Below, one piece after another: positions 8,239 through 16,540 of a stretch of 64,000 nucleotides of DNA (position 1 is the first letter of the stretch; each line of letters opens with the position of its first letter). The stretch lies in NCBI GenBank assembly GCA_963798195.1, contig CAWCSF010000010.1:1922001-1986000 (forward strand), in the 5' to 3' direction. The notes beneath the pieces were generated by a model. That model did no database searches. It had not been told where the DNA came from and was given only the letters and a program-made list of their open reading frames with translations. Origin of the DNA: CAVSRC01 sp963798195 (GTDB lineage Bacteria > Pseudomonadota > Alphaproteobacteria > Rhizobiales > Kaistiaceae). The position numbers were made by a program, and so were the translations under genes.

Positions 8239-9108
8239 ATGGAGAGACGCGCGGTCGTCCGCGAAGCGTTCACCTCCCCAGCCGCATGGAACTCGAATTC
8301 CCGCATGATCGGCGTGCTGAATATCCTCTACGAAAACGATCCAGCGGAAGTTCGTCAGTTTTATCGCGAACTCGCCAGAACTTGCGGTCAATTCGACTAC
8401 AAGATTTTTGTTATCGACAATTCCAGGGTCGCTGACCGATCCGGCGTACCTGCCGCCGCTGCATACCGCCATCTTCCCGAGAATCCTGGTTACACGCGAG
8501 CCTGCAACCTGTTGATGGCGCAGGCTTTCGATGCCGGCTGCGACGTAGTGGCGACAATGAACGTCGACGGATTTCCGTTGCCGGGCTGCCTGGCCAGCTT
8601 GCTCGAGACATTCCACGCCAACGGGTCGGATGCGCTTGTCGAGGCGAGGCAGTTTCCCAAGGAACATCCGCGCTACTACGACCCCCTTACCGGCGCGACG
8701 GATTGGGTGTCGGGATGCTGCCTTCTGATTGGTCGAAAGACGTACGAGCGATTGGGCCAATTTGACGAAGCAATGTTCCTCTACTGCGAGGACGTCGACT
8801 ATTCGTTCCGCGCGCGCGCCGCCGGAATACCCTGTCTGGTCAGTCGCGAAGCGTTCTTCTTCCACCGCGGAAGCGCGCGCCCGCTCGAGAAGACGCGGCG
8901 AAAGAACGCCCTGCTCAGCTCACGCTACCTCTCCATGAAGTGGCGGAATCCAGATACGCAGGCGTGGATGGAAGCCGCGCTGGTCTCCGAAGGATTCTTC
9001 AATTCGGTGGACGAGTTGCCCCCGCTGCCGGCCGCCACGACCGCGCCGCCGGGCAACGTCCGCTGGAATCATCTGATGACGTTCGCGCCGGCGCGGTGGG
9101 ACGAGTGA
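8239..9108 (+). CDS. Glycosyltransferase family 2 protein
   Basis: This is a 289-residue GT-A fold enzyme. MIGVLNILYENDPAEVRQFY begins the nucleotide-binding fold, and LPENPGYTRACNLLMAQAFDAGCDVVATMNVDGFPLP carries the donor-binding acidic motif (MNVDG in place of the usual NPD/DxD). GATDWVSGCCLLIGRKTYERLGQFDEAMFLYCEDVDYSFRAR is the acceptor/catalytic region with the ED dyad, as in rhamnosyl- and other GT2 transferases. The start is uncertain between 8239 and ATG 8305, where the domain begins. Its stop overlaps the GTG of the next gene, so the three transferases form one operon for a cell-surface glycan. Confidence 0.85.
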   Translation: MERRAVVREAFTSPAAWNSNSRMIGVLNILYENDPAEVRQFYRELARTCGQFDYKIFVIDNSRVADRSGVPAAAAYRHLPENPGYTRACNLLMAQAFDAGCDVVATMNVDGFPLPGCLASLLETFHANGSDALVEARQFPKEHPRYYDPLTGATDWVSGCCLLIGRKTYERLGQFDEAMFLYCEDVDYSFRARAAGIPCLVSREAFFFHRGSARPLEKTRRKNALLSSRYLSMKWRNPDTQAWMEAALVSEGFFNSVDELPPLPAATTAPPGNVRWNHLMTFAPARWDE

Positions 9109-9998
9109 AAAAGCTCAGCGTGATTGTCCGCTTTCACGAAGGCGCAAATATCCAGCTGCTCAGGCGAGCGCTGTATTCCTTGCTCGATGAGCGGCCAATC
9201 AGCCGCGAAGTCATCGTGATGGTGCAGTTTACCAGCGCAGCGCTGCTCGAGGAGGTGCGAACGCTTTGCGCGAGCCTGTTTGAGCACGCAACGTGCCGGG
9301 TCGCCGGGGTGCGCGTGTCACCGGGTCAAGACCGTCGGGGGCAGCTGCTGACCGAGGGCGTTTTGATGGCACGCGGCAGCTTCCTCGCGTTTCTCGACTA
9401 TGACGACGTGATGTTCCTGGGCGGGGTCGCGAGCACGATCGCCATTTGCGAGGAAGAGGCTGCCGATCTTGCCATAGCGCAATGCGTTGTAGCTCTGGTT
9501 GAAGGGATCTTCCCGCTCGACTTCACCGTCACCAAAGCGCGTTTTGTCCGCAACGTGCCGCGCAGTCCACAGCAACTTCTTCAAGTGAACTTCGCGCCGA
9601 TCTGCGGTTTCGTTGTGTCCCGCGAATTTTTGTCGAGGAAGGGGATAAATTTCACCCCGCATCTATCCCGCGTCGAAGACTATGATTTGCTCCTGAGGGT
9701 TCTGGCGGCAGGAAACATCACACTCCGGCCGCTCCAGGAGGGCGTGGTGAACGCGCAGTACAATCTCAACGTCGACGTCGGCAGCACGACCTTGCTGAAG
9801 GAGGTTTACCCCGGCGAGACTCTTCGCCAGCAGGAGGAAGCTCGCTGGGAGGCTGCGCGCGAACACATCCGCGCGACGTTGAAGTCGCTCAACATAGGCC
9901 CACACACGCTCACCGACGAAGACCGGAAAGAAGCGAACCGGATTTGCCTGAACGTCCGGGACTTCGTTCGCCGCTTCGATGACCGGAAAACGGCGTAG
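9105..9998 (+). CDS. Glycosyltransferase, GT-A/GT2-like
   Basis: This 297-residue protein starts at a GTG that overlaps the previous stop (GTGA). KKLSVIVRFHEGANIQLLRRALYSLLDE is the GT2 N-terminal strand-helix. RGQLLTEGVLMARGSFLAFLDYDDVMFLGG holds the DYDD metal/donor motif, and SRVEDYDLLLRVLAAG is the ED acceptor-site motif. After about residue 215 the family similarity fades into a helical tail. It overlaps the next gene by 20 bases. The donor sugar and acceptor cannot be inferred. Confidence 0.82.
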   Translation: MKKLSVIVRFHEGANIQLLRRALYSLLDERPISREVIVMVQFTSAALLEEVRTLCASLFEHATCRVAGVRVSPGQDRRGQLLTEGVLMARGSFLAFLDYDDVMFLGGVASTIAICEEEAADLAIAQCVVALVEGIFPLDFTVTKARFVRNVPRSPQQLLQVNFAPICGFVVSREFLSRKGINFTPHLSRVEDYDLLLRVLAAGNITLRPLQEGVVNAQYNLNVDVGSTTLLKEVYPGETLRQQEEARWEAAREHIRATLKSLNIGPHTLTDEDRKEANRICLNVRDFVRRFDDRKTA

Positions 9999-12006
9999 CA
10001 TCATCACAGCGGCGAATGAACGTTCATCTCTCGATGGACTGCCAAACGCCGTCTCGGTAATTACGCGCTGGTCGCGGCCCCTGGGCACGCCCGATGCCAG
10101 CGATTCCTATTTCTGGTCTGTCGCCACATGGTGGATCAAGTTCGGCGCAGCCGCCTACGGCGGATCGGTCCGGCAATTCGCGAGATCGCTGCCGGTCTCC
10201 CGACTGAGCAGCAACCGCTTCCAGATCAACCTGGCGAGCGGCAAGAGCATCTCCGCACCAATCGCCCTGGCCCTCATCAATCCTCCTGACTGGGAAGGAT
10301 TGTCGGCGAAGGCGGCCCATACGGTTGCCTACTCCGTCCCAGAACTCGATCTGTTTGACCTGTTGTTCGGGGATGCTCTTTTCGTCCAGCAAGCCATACT
10401 CGACTTCGACGCGTTCATGGAGTGGCTCGGGGCGCACCCCCGGATGCCATGGCTAATCCCATTGCTCGCCCGATACGTCGGCGAATTGGTTGCGCGTCAG
10501 CCATCCGGAATTGAAACCAGCGACATCCAGACATCGTTCAGCGACTGGCTGGACACACGCGATCCATCGGCGAAAGGCGCTGCGGCGGTCAGCGAACAAG
10601 CCGCGCGCGCCCGCATCGGGCAAATGGAAGTCCAAGACGCGAATCCGGGCCGGTCCGCACCGTCCGTCAATGACGTTGACGTCTACGGACATTTCTCCTC
10701 GCCTATTGGCATTGGCGAGGATGCACGGCTGATCGCGAGGGCATGGGAAATGGCCGGCTACCGGGTCAACCGCATCGATCTGACCGAAGGGGAGTTGGGG
10801 AAGACAACGGCGCCCTTTGCATTCTGGGCGGTGCCGGCGCCGAATCTCGCATTGCGGGCGCTGCGCTTCACCGCTGAGCACGACGCCCAATTCAAGATCA
10901 TCGCCACGCCGTGGGAATTGGCGTCAACCCCAGAGTCGTTGCACTGGGTTTACCGCGCGGCCGACGCCACCTGCGTCTATGCGGATTTCGTCCTGAATTC
11001 TCTGCCGGCCGATATTCGCGAAAGCACCATCAAGCTTCCGATGCCATTCGACTGCACGTCGATCACCGGTGATGCGGCCAACACGGAGAAAGAAGAGCTC
11101 TTCACTGTCGCCGCCATGTTCGATTTCGGATCCTACATCCAGCGCAAGGGGCCGCTGCACGTCATCGCGGCGTTCAAGGCAGCGTTTGGCGCGAACGAGC
11201 ATGTCCGCCTGGTCCTGAAGAGCATGCACCGAAGCGACCGGCCGGAGGAATTCGCAAGCCTGCAACGCCTCATCGGGGACGATCCACGGATCCTGCTCGT
11301 CGACTCAATCTGGCCATCTGAGCAGGTGCATCGGTTTCTGAAGGCGGCCCATGTTTTCGTTTCGCTTCACGCCAGCGAAGGCTTCGGACGCGTGCTGGCC
11401 GAAAGCATGTTGCTCGATACGCTGGTGATCGCGACCAACTACTCCGGCTCTTCCGAGATTTGCACGCCGGAGACCGCGTTGCTGGTTCCCTATGAATTGG
11501 TTCCCCTGGCTGATGACGACTATCTGCTCGGTTCAGGTCAGCACTGGGCAAGGCCCGATATCGCCGCTGCCGCTGCTGCCATGAGGCTGGCGTTTCGTGA
11601 GTGGCGCGCGCCCCCGCTGACCAAGATACGAGAGAGGGCCCGCGATCTCATTCAGAGCCGCTTTTCATTGGAAGCGACCGCCAGCAGTCTGGGCCACCTC
11701 ATGCGCGATGCGTGGGGTCCGGCATGCACATTAACGCAGCCAGCAAGCATCAATCACCCATCGTCGACTGAAGCGGCGCGGGCCGCGGCGATCGAAGCGG
11801 CGGGGTATCTCACCCTGCGCTTCTGGAACAACGATGTGTTGACGAACATCGACGGCGTGCTGACGGAAATCGAGGCGGCGCTGGCGACTCGCTCGGCGAG
11901 GTCGCAACCCCTCACACCCGGCGCTGCGCGCCGACCCCGGTCAAGCCGGAGGCAGGCTCTCTCCCTATGGGAGAAGTACAAGGGCGGCGCGATCCCCCCA
12001 GGGTGA
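9979..12006 (+). CDS. Glycosyltransferase (GT4-type) with DUF559-like C-terminal tail
   Basis: This is a 675-residue protein. Residues 1-220 match nothing I recognise. Residues 230 to about 590 look like a GT-B fold: VYGHFSSPIGIGEDARLIARAWEMAGYRV begins it, and FVSLHASEGFGRVLAESMLLDTLVIA carries the donor-binding motif of GT4 enzymes. Residues 599-636 (IEAAGYLTLRFWNNDVLT, NIDGVL) are the last third of a DUF559 nuclease-like domain, without its catalytic part. The final 34 residues are a translated intergenic repeat. The tail looks acquired by recombination rather than functional. It completes the three-transferase operon. Confidence 0.82.
   Translation: MTGKRRSIITAANERSSLDGLPNAVSVITRWSRPLGTPDASDSYFWSVATWWIKFGAAAYGGSVRQFARSLPVSRLSSNRFQINLASGKSISAPIALALINPPDWEGLSAKAAHTVAYSVPELDLFDLLFGDALFVQQAILDFDAFMEWLGAHPRMPWLIPLLARYVGELVARQPSGIETSDIQTSFSDWLDTRDPSAKGAAAVSEQAARARIGQMEVQDANPGRSAPSVNDVDVYGHFSSPIGIGEDARLIARAWEMAGYRVNRIDLTEGELGKTTAPFAFWAVPAPNLALRALRFTAEHDAQFKIIATPWELASTPESLHWVYRAADATCVYADFVLNSLPADIRESTIKLPMPFDCTSITGDAANTEKEELFTVAAMFDFGSYIQRKGPLHVIAAFKAAFGANEHVRLVLKSMHRSDRPEEFASLQRLIGDDPRILLVDSIWPSEQVHRFLKAAHVFVSLHASEGFGRVLAESMLLDTLVIATNYSGSSEICTPETALLVPYELVPLADDDYLLGSGQHWARPDIAAAAAAMRLAFREWRAPPLTKIRERARDLIQSRFSLEATASSLGHLMRDAWGPACTLTQPASINHPSSTEAARAAAIEAAGYLTLRFWNNDVLTNIDGVLTEIEAALATRSARSQPLTPGAARRPRSSRRQALSLWEKYKGGAIPPG
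11908..11975. repeat. Dispersed intergenic-type repeat forming the end of the glycosyltransferase gene
   Basis: It begins CCCTCACACCCGGCGC and ends CTCTCTCCCTATGGGAGA. This is the layout of a repeat that normally lies between genes in Hyphomicrobiales. Here it is read in frame as the last residues of the glycosyltransferase. A related copy (CCCTCACCCGG ... CTCTCTCCC ... GGGGAGAGGG) sits inside uvrB at 12973-13024. Confidence 0.55.
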
Positions 12007-12026
12007 AAAGCGATAAGCTACGACCC

Positions 12027-12626
12027 CTACCCGCCCCGCCGCTCCAGCTTGCGTATGACCCGACAGGGATTTCCGGCAGCCAGCACATCCGGCGGCAGCG
12101 ACTTCGTAACGACGCTGCCGGCGCCGACCGTCGTGCGCGCACCAATCGCCACGCCCGGCAGGACGATCACGCCGGCACCGAGCCACGCCTCGTCCTCGAT
12201 GCGAATTGGCGCACCGGTCGTCATCGTGCCGAGTTCGCCTTTGTCGTTGTTGACAAACCGATCGGCGGCATTGATCTCGTGCCCGCCGGTGATGAGCTGA
12301 CAGAACGGCGCGATCAGCACGCGGTCGCCGATCGTGATCGGGAAGCAATCCATCAGCAAGCAGCTGTTGTTGACCAGTGAATTGGCGCCGATGGTAATGT
12401 TCTTGCCGTACTCGACGGTGATCGGCCCGACATGCGCGGTCTCGTGGACGGAGCCGAGAAGCTCTACCAGCAGTGCGCGCGCCGCCGGAAAATCAGTCTC
12501 CATCGCCACGCTGTAACGTTTGGCCAGCGAGGCCGCGGCGATCAGTTTCTCGATCCGGCTCCGGTCCGGCATGAAAAACGGCTGGCCGGCCGGTAGTCGC
12601 TCCGGCGCAATCCCGTCAGAACCCAT
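12027..12626 (-). CDS. Hexapeptide-repeat acetyltransferase (maltose O-acetyltransferase-like)
   Basis: This 199-residue left-handed beta-helix acyltransferase has an N-terminal helical MAC-type segment (IEKLIAAASLAKRYSVA), hexapeptide turns through ITIGANSLVNNSCLLMD and ITIGDRVLIAPFCQLITGGHE (catalytic His in the GGHE turn), then AWLGAGVIVLPGVAIGARTTVGAGSVVTKSLPPDVLAAGNPCRVIRKL, the standard C-terminus of acetyl-CoA enzymes. ATG 12626 has GGGGAA upstream and is preferred to 12683. It converges on the glycosyltransferase operon and may O-acetylate the glycan; that link is inferred from proximity. Confidence 0.85.
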   Translation of the reverse strand: MGSDGIAPERLPAGQPFFMPDRSRIEKLIAAASLAKRYSVAMETDFPAARALLVELLGSVHETAHVGPITVEYGKNITIGANSLVNNSCLLMDCFPITIGDRVLIAPFCQLITGGHEINAADRFVNNDKGELGTMTTGAPIRIEDEAWLGAGVIVLPGVAIGARTTVGAGSVVTKSLPPDVLAAGNPCRVIRKLERRGG

Positions 12627-12700
12627 CGCGCGTTCCCCAATCGCTCTCGCCACAAACAGAGCGGGCGACGCGCGCGCGGTCAAGCGTGCTGCTGGCGCCC

Positions 12701-15388
12701 CTACCGCCGGCCTTTCTTGCCGGCGTGACTGCCCGGCTTGCCCCCAATAGAACGCGGACGCGGCGGCTCCTCCGGCGAGAACGGCGTCTCCGGGCCGGTA
12801 TGCGTTTCCTTGAGGGAGGGCTTGTGCGGACGCGACTTTTCGACCGGCGTTTCGCGGTCGGTGCCCGGGCCCATGTAGTCGAGCGATGGCTTGCGCGGGC
12901 GCTGGCCCTGTACGGGGACCTCTGTGCGGCGGACAGTCATTTCGTCCAGGGTGTTCTTGCGCGCGCGGGATGCCCCCTCACCCGGATCGCCGCGCGATCC
13001 TCTCTCTCCCGCGAGGGGAGAGGGTTTCGGGCCCGACGCGCGGCCGCCCCTATTCGCGCCCGGGCGCGAGCCGGGGCCGCCCTCCCCCGGGTTGCGGGCG
13101 AGCGGATCGTCGGAGACGGCGAGCTCCAATGTCTCCAGCCGCTTGATCTCGTCGCGGAGCCGCGCCGCCTCCTCGAATTCGAGATCGGCGGCGGCATCGC
13201 GCATGCGCTTCTCGAGATCGGCGAGCGTCGCCTTGAAATTGTGGCCGATGAGCGCGCCCTCTTCGGCCAGCCCGGTCGGCACGATCACATGGTCGCGCTC
13301 GTAGACCGACGACATGATGTCGCCGATCTGCTTCTTGATGCTCTCCGGCGTGATGCCGTGTTCGGTGTTGTATTCGACCTGCTTCTCGCGCCGCCGGTCG
13401 GTCTCGGCGATGGCGCGTTCCATCGAGCCGGTCATCTGGTCGGCGTAGAGGATGACCTTGCCTTCGACGTTGCGCGCGGCGCGGCCGATGGTCTGGACCA
13501 GCGACGTCTCGGAACGCAGGAAGCCTTCCTTGTCGGCATCGAGAATGGCGACCAGCGCGCATTCCGGGATGTCGAGGCCCTCGCGCAGCAGGTTTATGCC
13601 GACCAGCGCGTCGAACGCACCGAGACGCAGGTCGCGAATGATCTCGATGCGCTCCAGCGTCTCCACGTCGGAATGCATGTAGCGCACGCGCACGCCCTGC
13701 TCGTGGAGATATTCGGTCAGGTCCTCGGCCATGCGCTTGGTGAGCACGGTGATGAGCGAGCGGTAGCCCTTCTGCGCCACCTCGCGCACCTCGCCGACGA
13801 GATCGTCGACCTGGGACTTGGCCGGACGAATCTCGACGGGCGGGTCGATCAGGCCGGTCGGGCGGATGACCTGCTCGGCGAAGACGCCGCCGGTGCGGTT
13901 CATCTCCCACGGCCCCGGCGTCGCCGAGACGTACATCGTCTGCGGGCGCATCAGGTCCCACTCCTCGAAGCGGAGCGGCCGGTTGTCCATGCAGGACGGC
14001 AGGCGGAAACCGTATTCGGCGAGCGTCGCCTTGCGGCGGAAGTCGCCGCGATACATGCCGCCGATCTGCGGGATGGTGACGTGGCTCTCGTCGACGAAGA
14101 CCAGGGCGTTGTCCGGCAGGTATTCAAACAGGGTCGGTGGCGGCTCGCCCGGCTTGCGGCCGGTGAGATAGCGCGAATAGTTCTCGATACCGGCGCAGGA
14201 GCCGGTCGCCTCGATCATTTCGACATCGAAGCGGCAGCGCTGCTCCAGCCGCTGCGCCTCCAGCAGCCGGCCGGCGGCGGTGAGCTCGTCGAGGCGGAAC
14301 TTCAGCTCTTCCTTGATGCTCTTGACCGCCTGGGCCAGCGTCGGTCGCGGCGTGACGTAGTGCGAATTGGCGTAAACCTTGACCTGCTTGAGGTTGCCCG
14401 CCTTCTGCCCGGTGAGCGGATCGAACTCGGTGATCAACTCGATCTCGTCGCCGAACAGCGCGATGCGCCATGCGCGGTCTTCCAGGTGGGCCGGGAACAG
14501 GTCGATGGTGTCACCGCGCACACGGAAGGTGCCACGGCGGAAATCCATGTCGGCGCGCTTGTATTGCAGCGCCACCAGATCGGCGAGGAGCTGTCGCTGG
14601 TCGATGCGCTCGCCGACAGTGAGCGCGAAGGTCATCGCCGTGTAGGTCTCGACCGAACCGATACCGTAGATGCACGACACCGAGGCGACAATGACCACGT
14701 CGTCGCGCTCGAGCAGCGAGCGCGTCGCCGAATGGCGCATGCGGTCGATCTGCTCGTTGATCGAGGATTCCTTCTCGATATAGGTGTCCGTGCGCGGAAC
14801 GTAGGCCTCCGGCTGGTAGTAGTCGTAGTAGGAGACGAAATACTCGACCGCGTTTTCCGGGAAGAACGACTTGAACTCGCCGTAAAGCTGGGCGGCAAGG
14901 GTCTTGTTGGGCGCGAGGATGAGCGCCGGGCGCTGCGTTTCCTCGATGACCTTGGCCATCGTGTAGGTCTTGCCGGATCCGGTGACGCCGAGCAGCACCT
15001 GATCGCGCTCCTGCGCCATCACGCCGGAGACGAGTTCCTTGATGGCCGCCGGTTGATCGCCCTTGGGCGTCATCTCGGAGACGTTCTTCAGCGGCACGCC
15101 GCCCTCGGACTTCTCCGGCCGCGGCGGACGGTGGGGGACCCACGTCTTGTCGCGGAACTCCGGCCGGCCGGTCTCGATCAGCGCCGACAGCGCCTCGACC
15201 GTGGCGGTCACCGCGTTCTGCGGCAGCCCACCGACATCCTCCAGGCCCACATCGACGCCCGGCACCGGGTTCATGCCGACCGCGGCGCGCTCCTTGGCCG
15301 AGCCCAGCCCGCCCATGGACGTGCCGCGCGCTGTTTTGAAGGGTTTCTGCGGGGCTTCGGCGAAGCCGCGATTCCGGGGTGGTGGCAT
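12701..15388 (-). CDS. uvrB: Excinuclease ABC subunit B
   Basis: This 895-residue UvrB is the damage-verifying helicase-like subunit of nucleotide excision repair. It has an alphaproteobacterial N-terminal extension of about 100 residues, Walker A GVTGSGKT at 134-141, the YYDYYQPEAYVPR beta-hairpin region, VFVDESHVTIPQIGGMYRGD, helicase motif LREGLDIPECALVAILDADKEGFLR, and a C-terminal UVR motif (LEKRMRDAAADLEFEEAARLRDEI) that binds UvrC. A long Arg/Pro-rich tail follows, interrupted in frame by a repeat at 12973-13024. The frame is intact. ATG 15388 gives the usual MPPPRNRGF-type start. Confidence 0.96.
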   Translation of the reverse strand: MPPPRNRGFAEAPQKPFKTARGTSMGGLGSAKERAAVGMNPVPGVDVGLEDVGGLPQNAVTATVEALSALIETGRPEFRDKTWVPHRPPRPEKSEGGVPLKNVSEMTPKGDQPAAIKELVSGVMAQERDQVLLGVTGSGKTYTMAKVIEETQRPALILAPNKTLAAQLYGEFKSFFPENAVEYFVSYYDYYQPEAYVPRTDTYIEKESSINEQIDRMRHSATRSLLERDDVVIVASVSCIYGIGSVETYTAMTFALTVGERIDQRQLLADLVALQYKRADMDFRRGTFRVRGDTIDLFPAHLEDRAWRIALFGDEIELITEFDPLTGQKAGNLKQVKVYANSHYVTPRPTLAQAVKSIKEELKFRLDELTAAGRLLEAQRLEQRCRFDVEMIEATGSCAGIENYSRYLTGRKPGEPPPTLFEYLPDNALVFVDESHVTIPQIGGMYRGDFRRKATLAEYGFRLPSCMDNRPLRFEEWDLMRPQTMYVSATPGPWEMNRTGGVFAEQVIRPTGLIDPPVEIRPAKSQVDDLVGEVREVAQKGYRSLITVLTKRMAEDLTEYLHEQGVRVRYMHSDVETLERIEIIRDLRLGAFDALVGINLLREGLDIPECALVAILDADKEGFLRSETSLVQTIGRAARNVEGKVILYADQMTGSMERAIAETDRRREKQVEYNTEHGITPESIKKQIGDIMSSVYERDHVIVPTGLAEEGALIGHNFKATLADLEKRMRDAAADLEFEEAARLRDEIKRLETLELAVSDDPLARNPGEGGPGSRPGANRGGRASGPKPSPLAGERGSRGDPGEGASRARKNTLDEMTVRRTEVPVQGQRPRKPSLDYMGPGTDRETPVEKSRPHKPSLKETHTGPETPFSPEEPPRPRSIGGKPGSHAGKKGRR
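12973..13024. repeat. Repeat element embedded in the uvrB coding sequence
   Basis: The plus strand reads CCCCTCACCCGG, a short variable part, then CTCTCTCCC and GGGGAGAGGG, which form an inverted repeat. On the uvrB strand it translates as KPSPLAGERGSRGDPGEGAS, a string familiar from ORFs over intergenic repeats. It lies between the UVR motif and the conserved KNTLDEMTV tail and keeps the frame. Confidence 0.6.
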
Positions 15389-15577
15389 GAGCGGAATATG
15401 GGGGATGAAACCGGCAAAGGCGAGGCCCGGCATGCGCCCGGCCGCATCCCCCGGCACCGACTTGCTGACAGCAGAATGTCAGGAGCCTTTTTCGCGCGGG
15501 AGCGGACGCGGCGCAGGCGTCAGCGCCGCCCGGGAGCATTCAAAGAGGCCGTCTCAGGAGAATTGCGTGCCGGCCGC

Positions 15578-16090
15578 TCAGCCGCCCTGCCCCGGGGGAG
15601 TGAGGCTGCGCGAGATGCGTGTGATGACCGGTTCCATCTTGTCCTTGATGGAGGGCGCATTGAGGATGACGACGCCGGAGATGGCGCTGCCGTCCGCAGC
15701 GATCGTCAACCGCTCGTAGAAGATGGCCTCGTACATGCCCGTGGCACCATCGACGGTGCGATAGCCGGACAACACGTACCAGCCGGCGGCCTTCCGCTTG
15801 TAGGTCACCGTGCCGACGTCGGCACGGGCGAGCGCGGCCTGATAGTATTGGTCGAGGCTCCAGCCGAGGGCGTTGTTCGAGCCCCAGACGGCGACATAGG
15901 CGTCACCCGCGGCGCTGGCAAACGACTGGCCGTCGCCATTCTGCGATGGCGTCTGTTGCTGGAGATACGCCATGGGTATGTCGACGGAGTAGCCGAAGCG
16001 CGGGTTGACGTAAGTCTGCCAGCCGAGCGCATCGGCCAGTGCCGGCAGTGCGAAAGCCAGCATGGCAAGCACGATCGGCAGCCGGCGCAT
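15578..16090 (-). CDS. Secreted hypothetical protein
   Basis: This 170-residue protein has an N-terminal signal peptide (MRRLPIVLAMLAFALPALADA). The mature domain starts GWQTYVNPRFGYSVDIPMAYL. That pattern is common to small periplasmic proteins in Hyphomicrobiales that carry a PsbP/Mog1-like fold, which I suggest only loosely. It ends VVILNAPSIKDKMEPVITRISRSL. The gene lies just after the MliC-like gene (15-base gap, same strand), so the two may be co-transcribed. Function is unknown. Confidence 0.75.
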   Translation of the reverse strand: MRRLPIVLAMLAFALPALADALGWQTYVNPRFGYSVDIPMAYLQQQTPSQNGDGQSFASAAGDAYVAVWGSNNALGWSLDQYYQAALARADVGTVTYKRKAAGWYVLSGYRTVDGATGMYEAIFYERLTIAADGSAISGVVILNAPSIKDKMEPVITRISRSLTPPGQGG

Positions 16091-16104
16091 GGTTGCCTAC
16101 CGCC

Positions 16105-16431
16105 TCACATCTTCGCGCCGACGCAATCGGCGTAGGTCGGCTTGTTCGGGTCGCCCTCGGTGACGAAGGCATCATCGCCCTTGTTCCAGAAGACGACCAA
16201 CTCGTCGGCATTGGCGTAGCGCGCGCCGGAACCGGACATAGTCTGCGGCAACGTCATCGCGCGGCCGTCACTGAGGACGATGTCCACCTTCTCCGGCCAG
16301 TACGTCGCCTCGATCGTCCTAGCGTCGGCACATGTGTATTTGACTTTAGCTATCGGATCCGCGGCAAGAGCCAGAGAGCCAGATACGGCCAGGAGCGCGG
16401 CGGAGACGGCACCGAATAAAACTGCACGCAT
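16105..16431 (-). CDS. MliC-family lysozyme inhibitor-like protein
   Basis: This 108-residue secreted protein has a signal peptide up to LALA and a mature domain VKYTCADARTIEATYWPEKVDIVLSDGRAMTLPQTMSGSGARYANADELVVFWNKGDDAFV. The SGSGARYA segment and the paired cysteines (YTC and YADC) match membrane-bound lysozyme inhibitors of C-type lysozyme. There is no lipobox cysteine, so this version is probably soluble. It would protect peptidoglycan from host or predator lysozyme; activity is inferred from the family. Confidence 0.85.
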   Translation of the reverse strand: MRAVLFGAVSAALLAVSGSLALAADPIAKVKYTCADARTIEATYWPEKVDIVLSDGRAMTLPQTMSGSGARYANADELVVFWNKGDDAFVTEGDPNKPTYADCVGAKM

Positions 16432-16540
16432 GGCGACGATCCTCAATGCCCTATCCCCGCCCATAACGTGCCCCGCTTGCGCGCCAATCGCAAGCCGCGT
16501 GCTCGCTTTCGGCCGCGATGCCGTTGCATGCAGCGGCGCC

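Noticed and set aside
12686..16135. 1149-codon open frame on the plus strand opposite uvrB
   Set aside because: It is an antisense shadow of a high-GC gene: Arg/Ala/Asp/His-rich, no domain, and the opposite frame is a secure uvrB.
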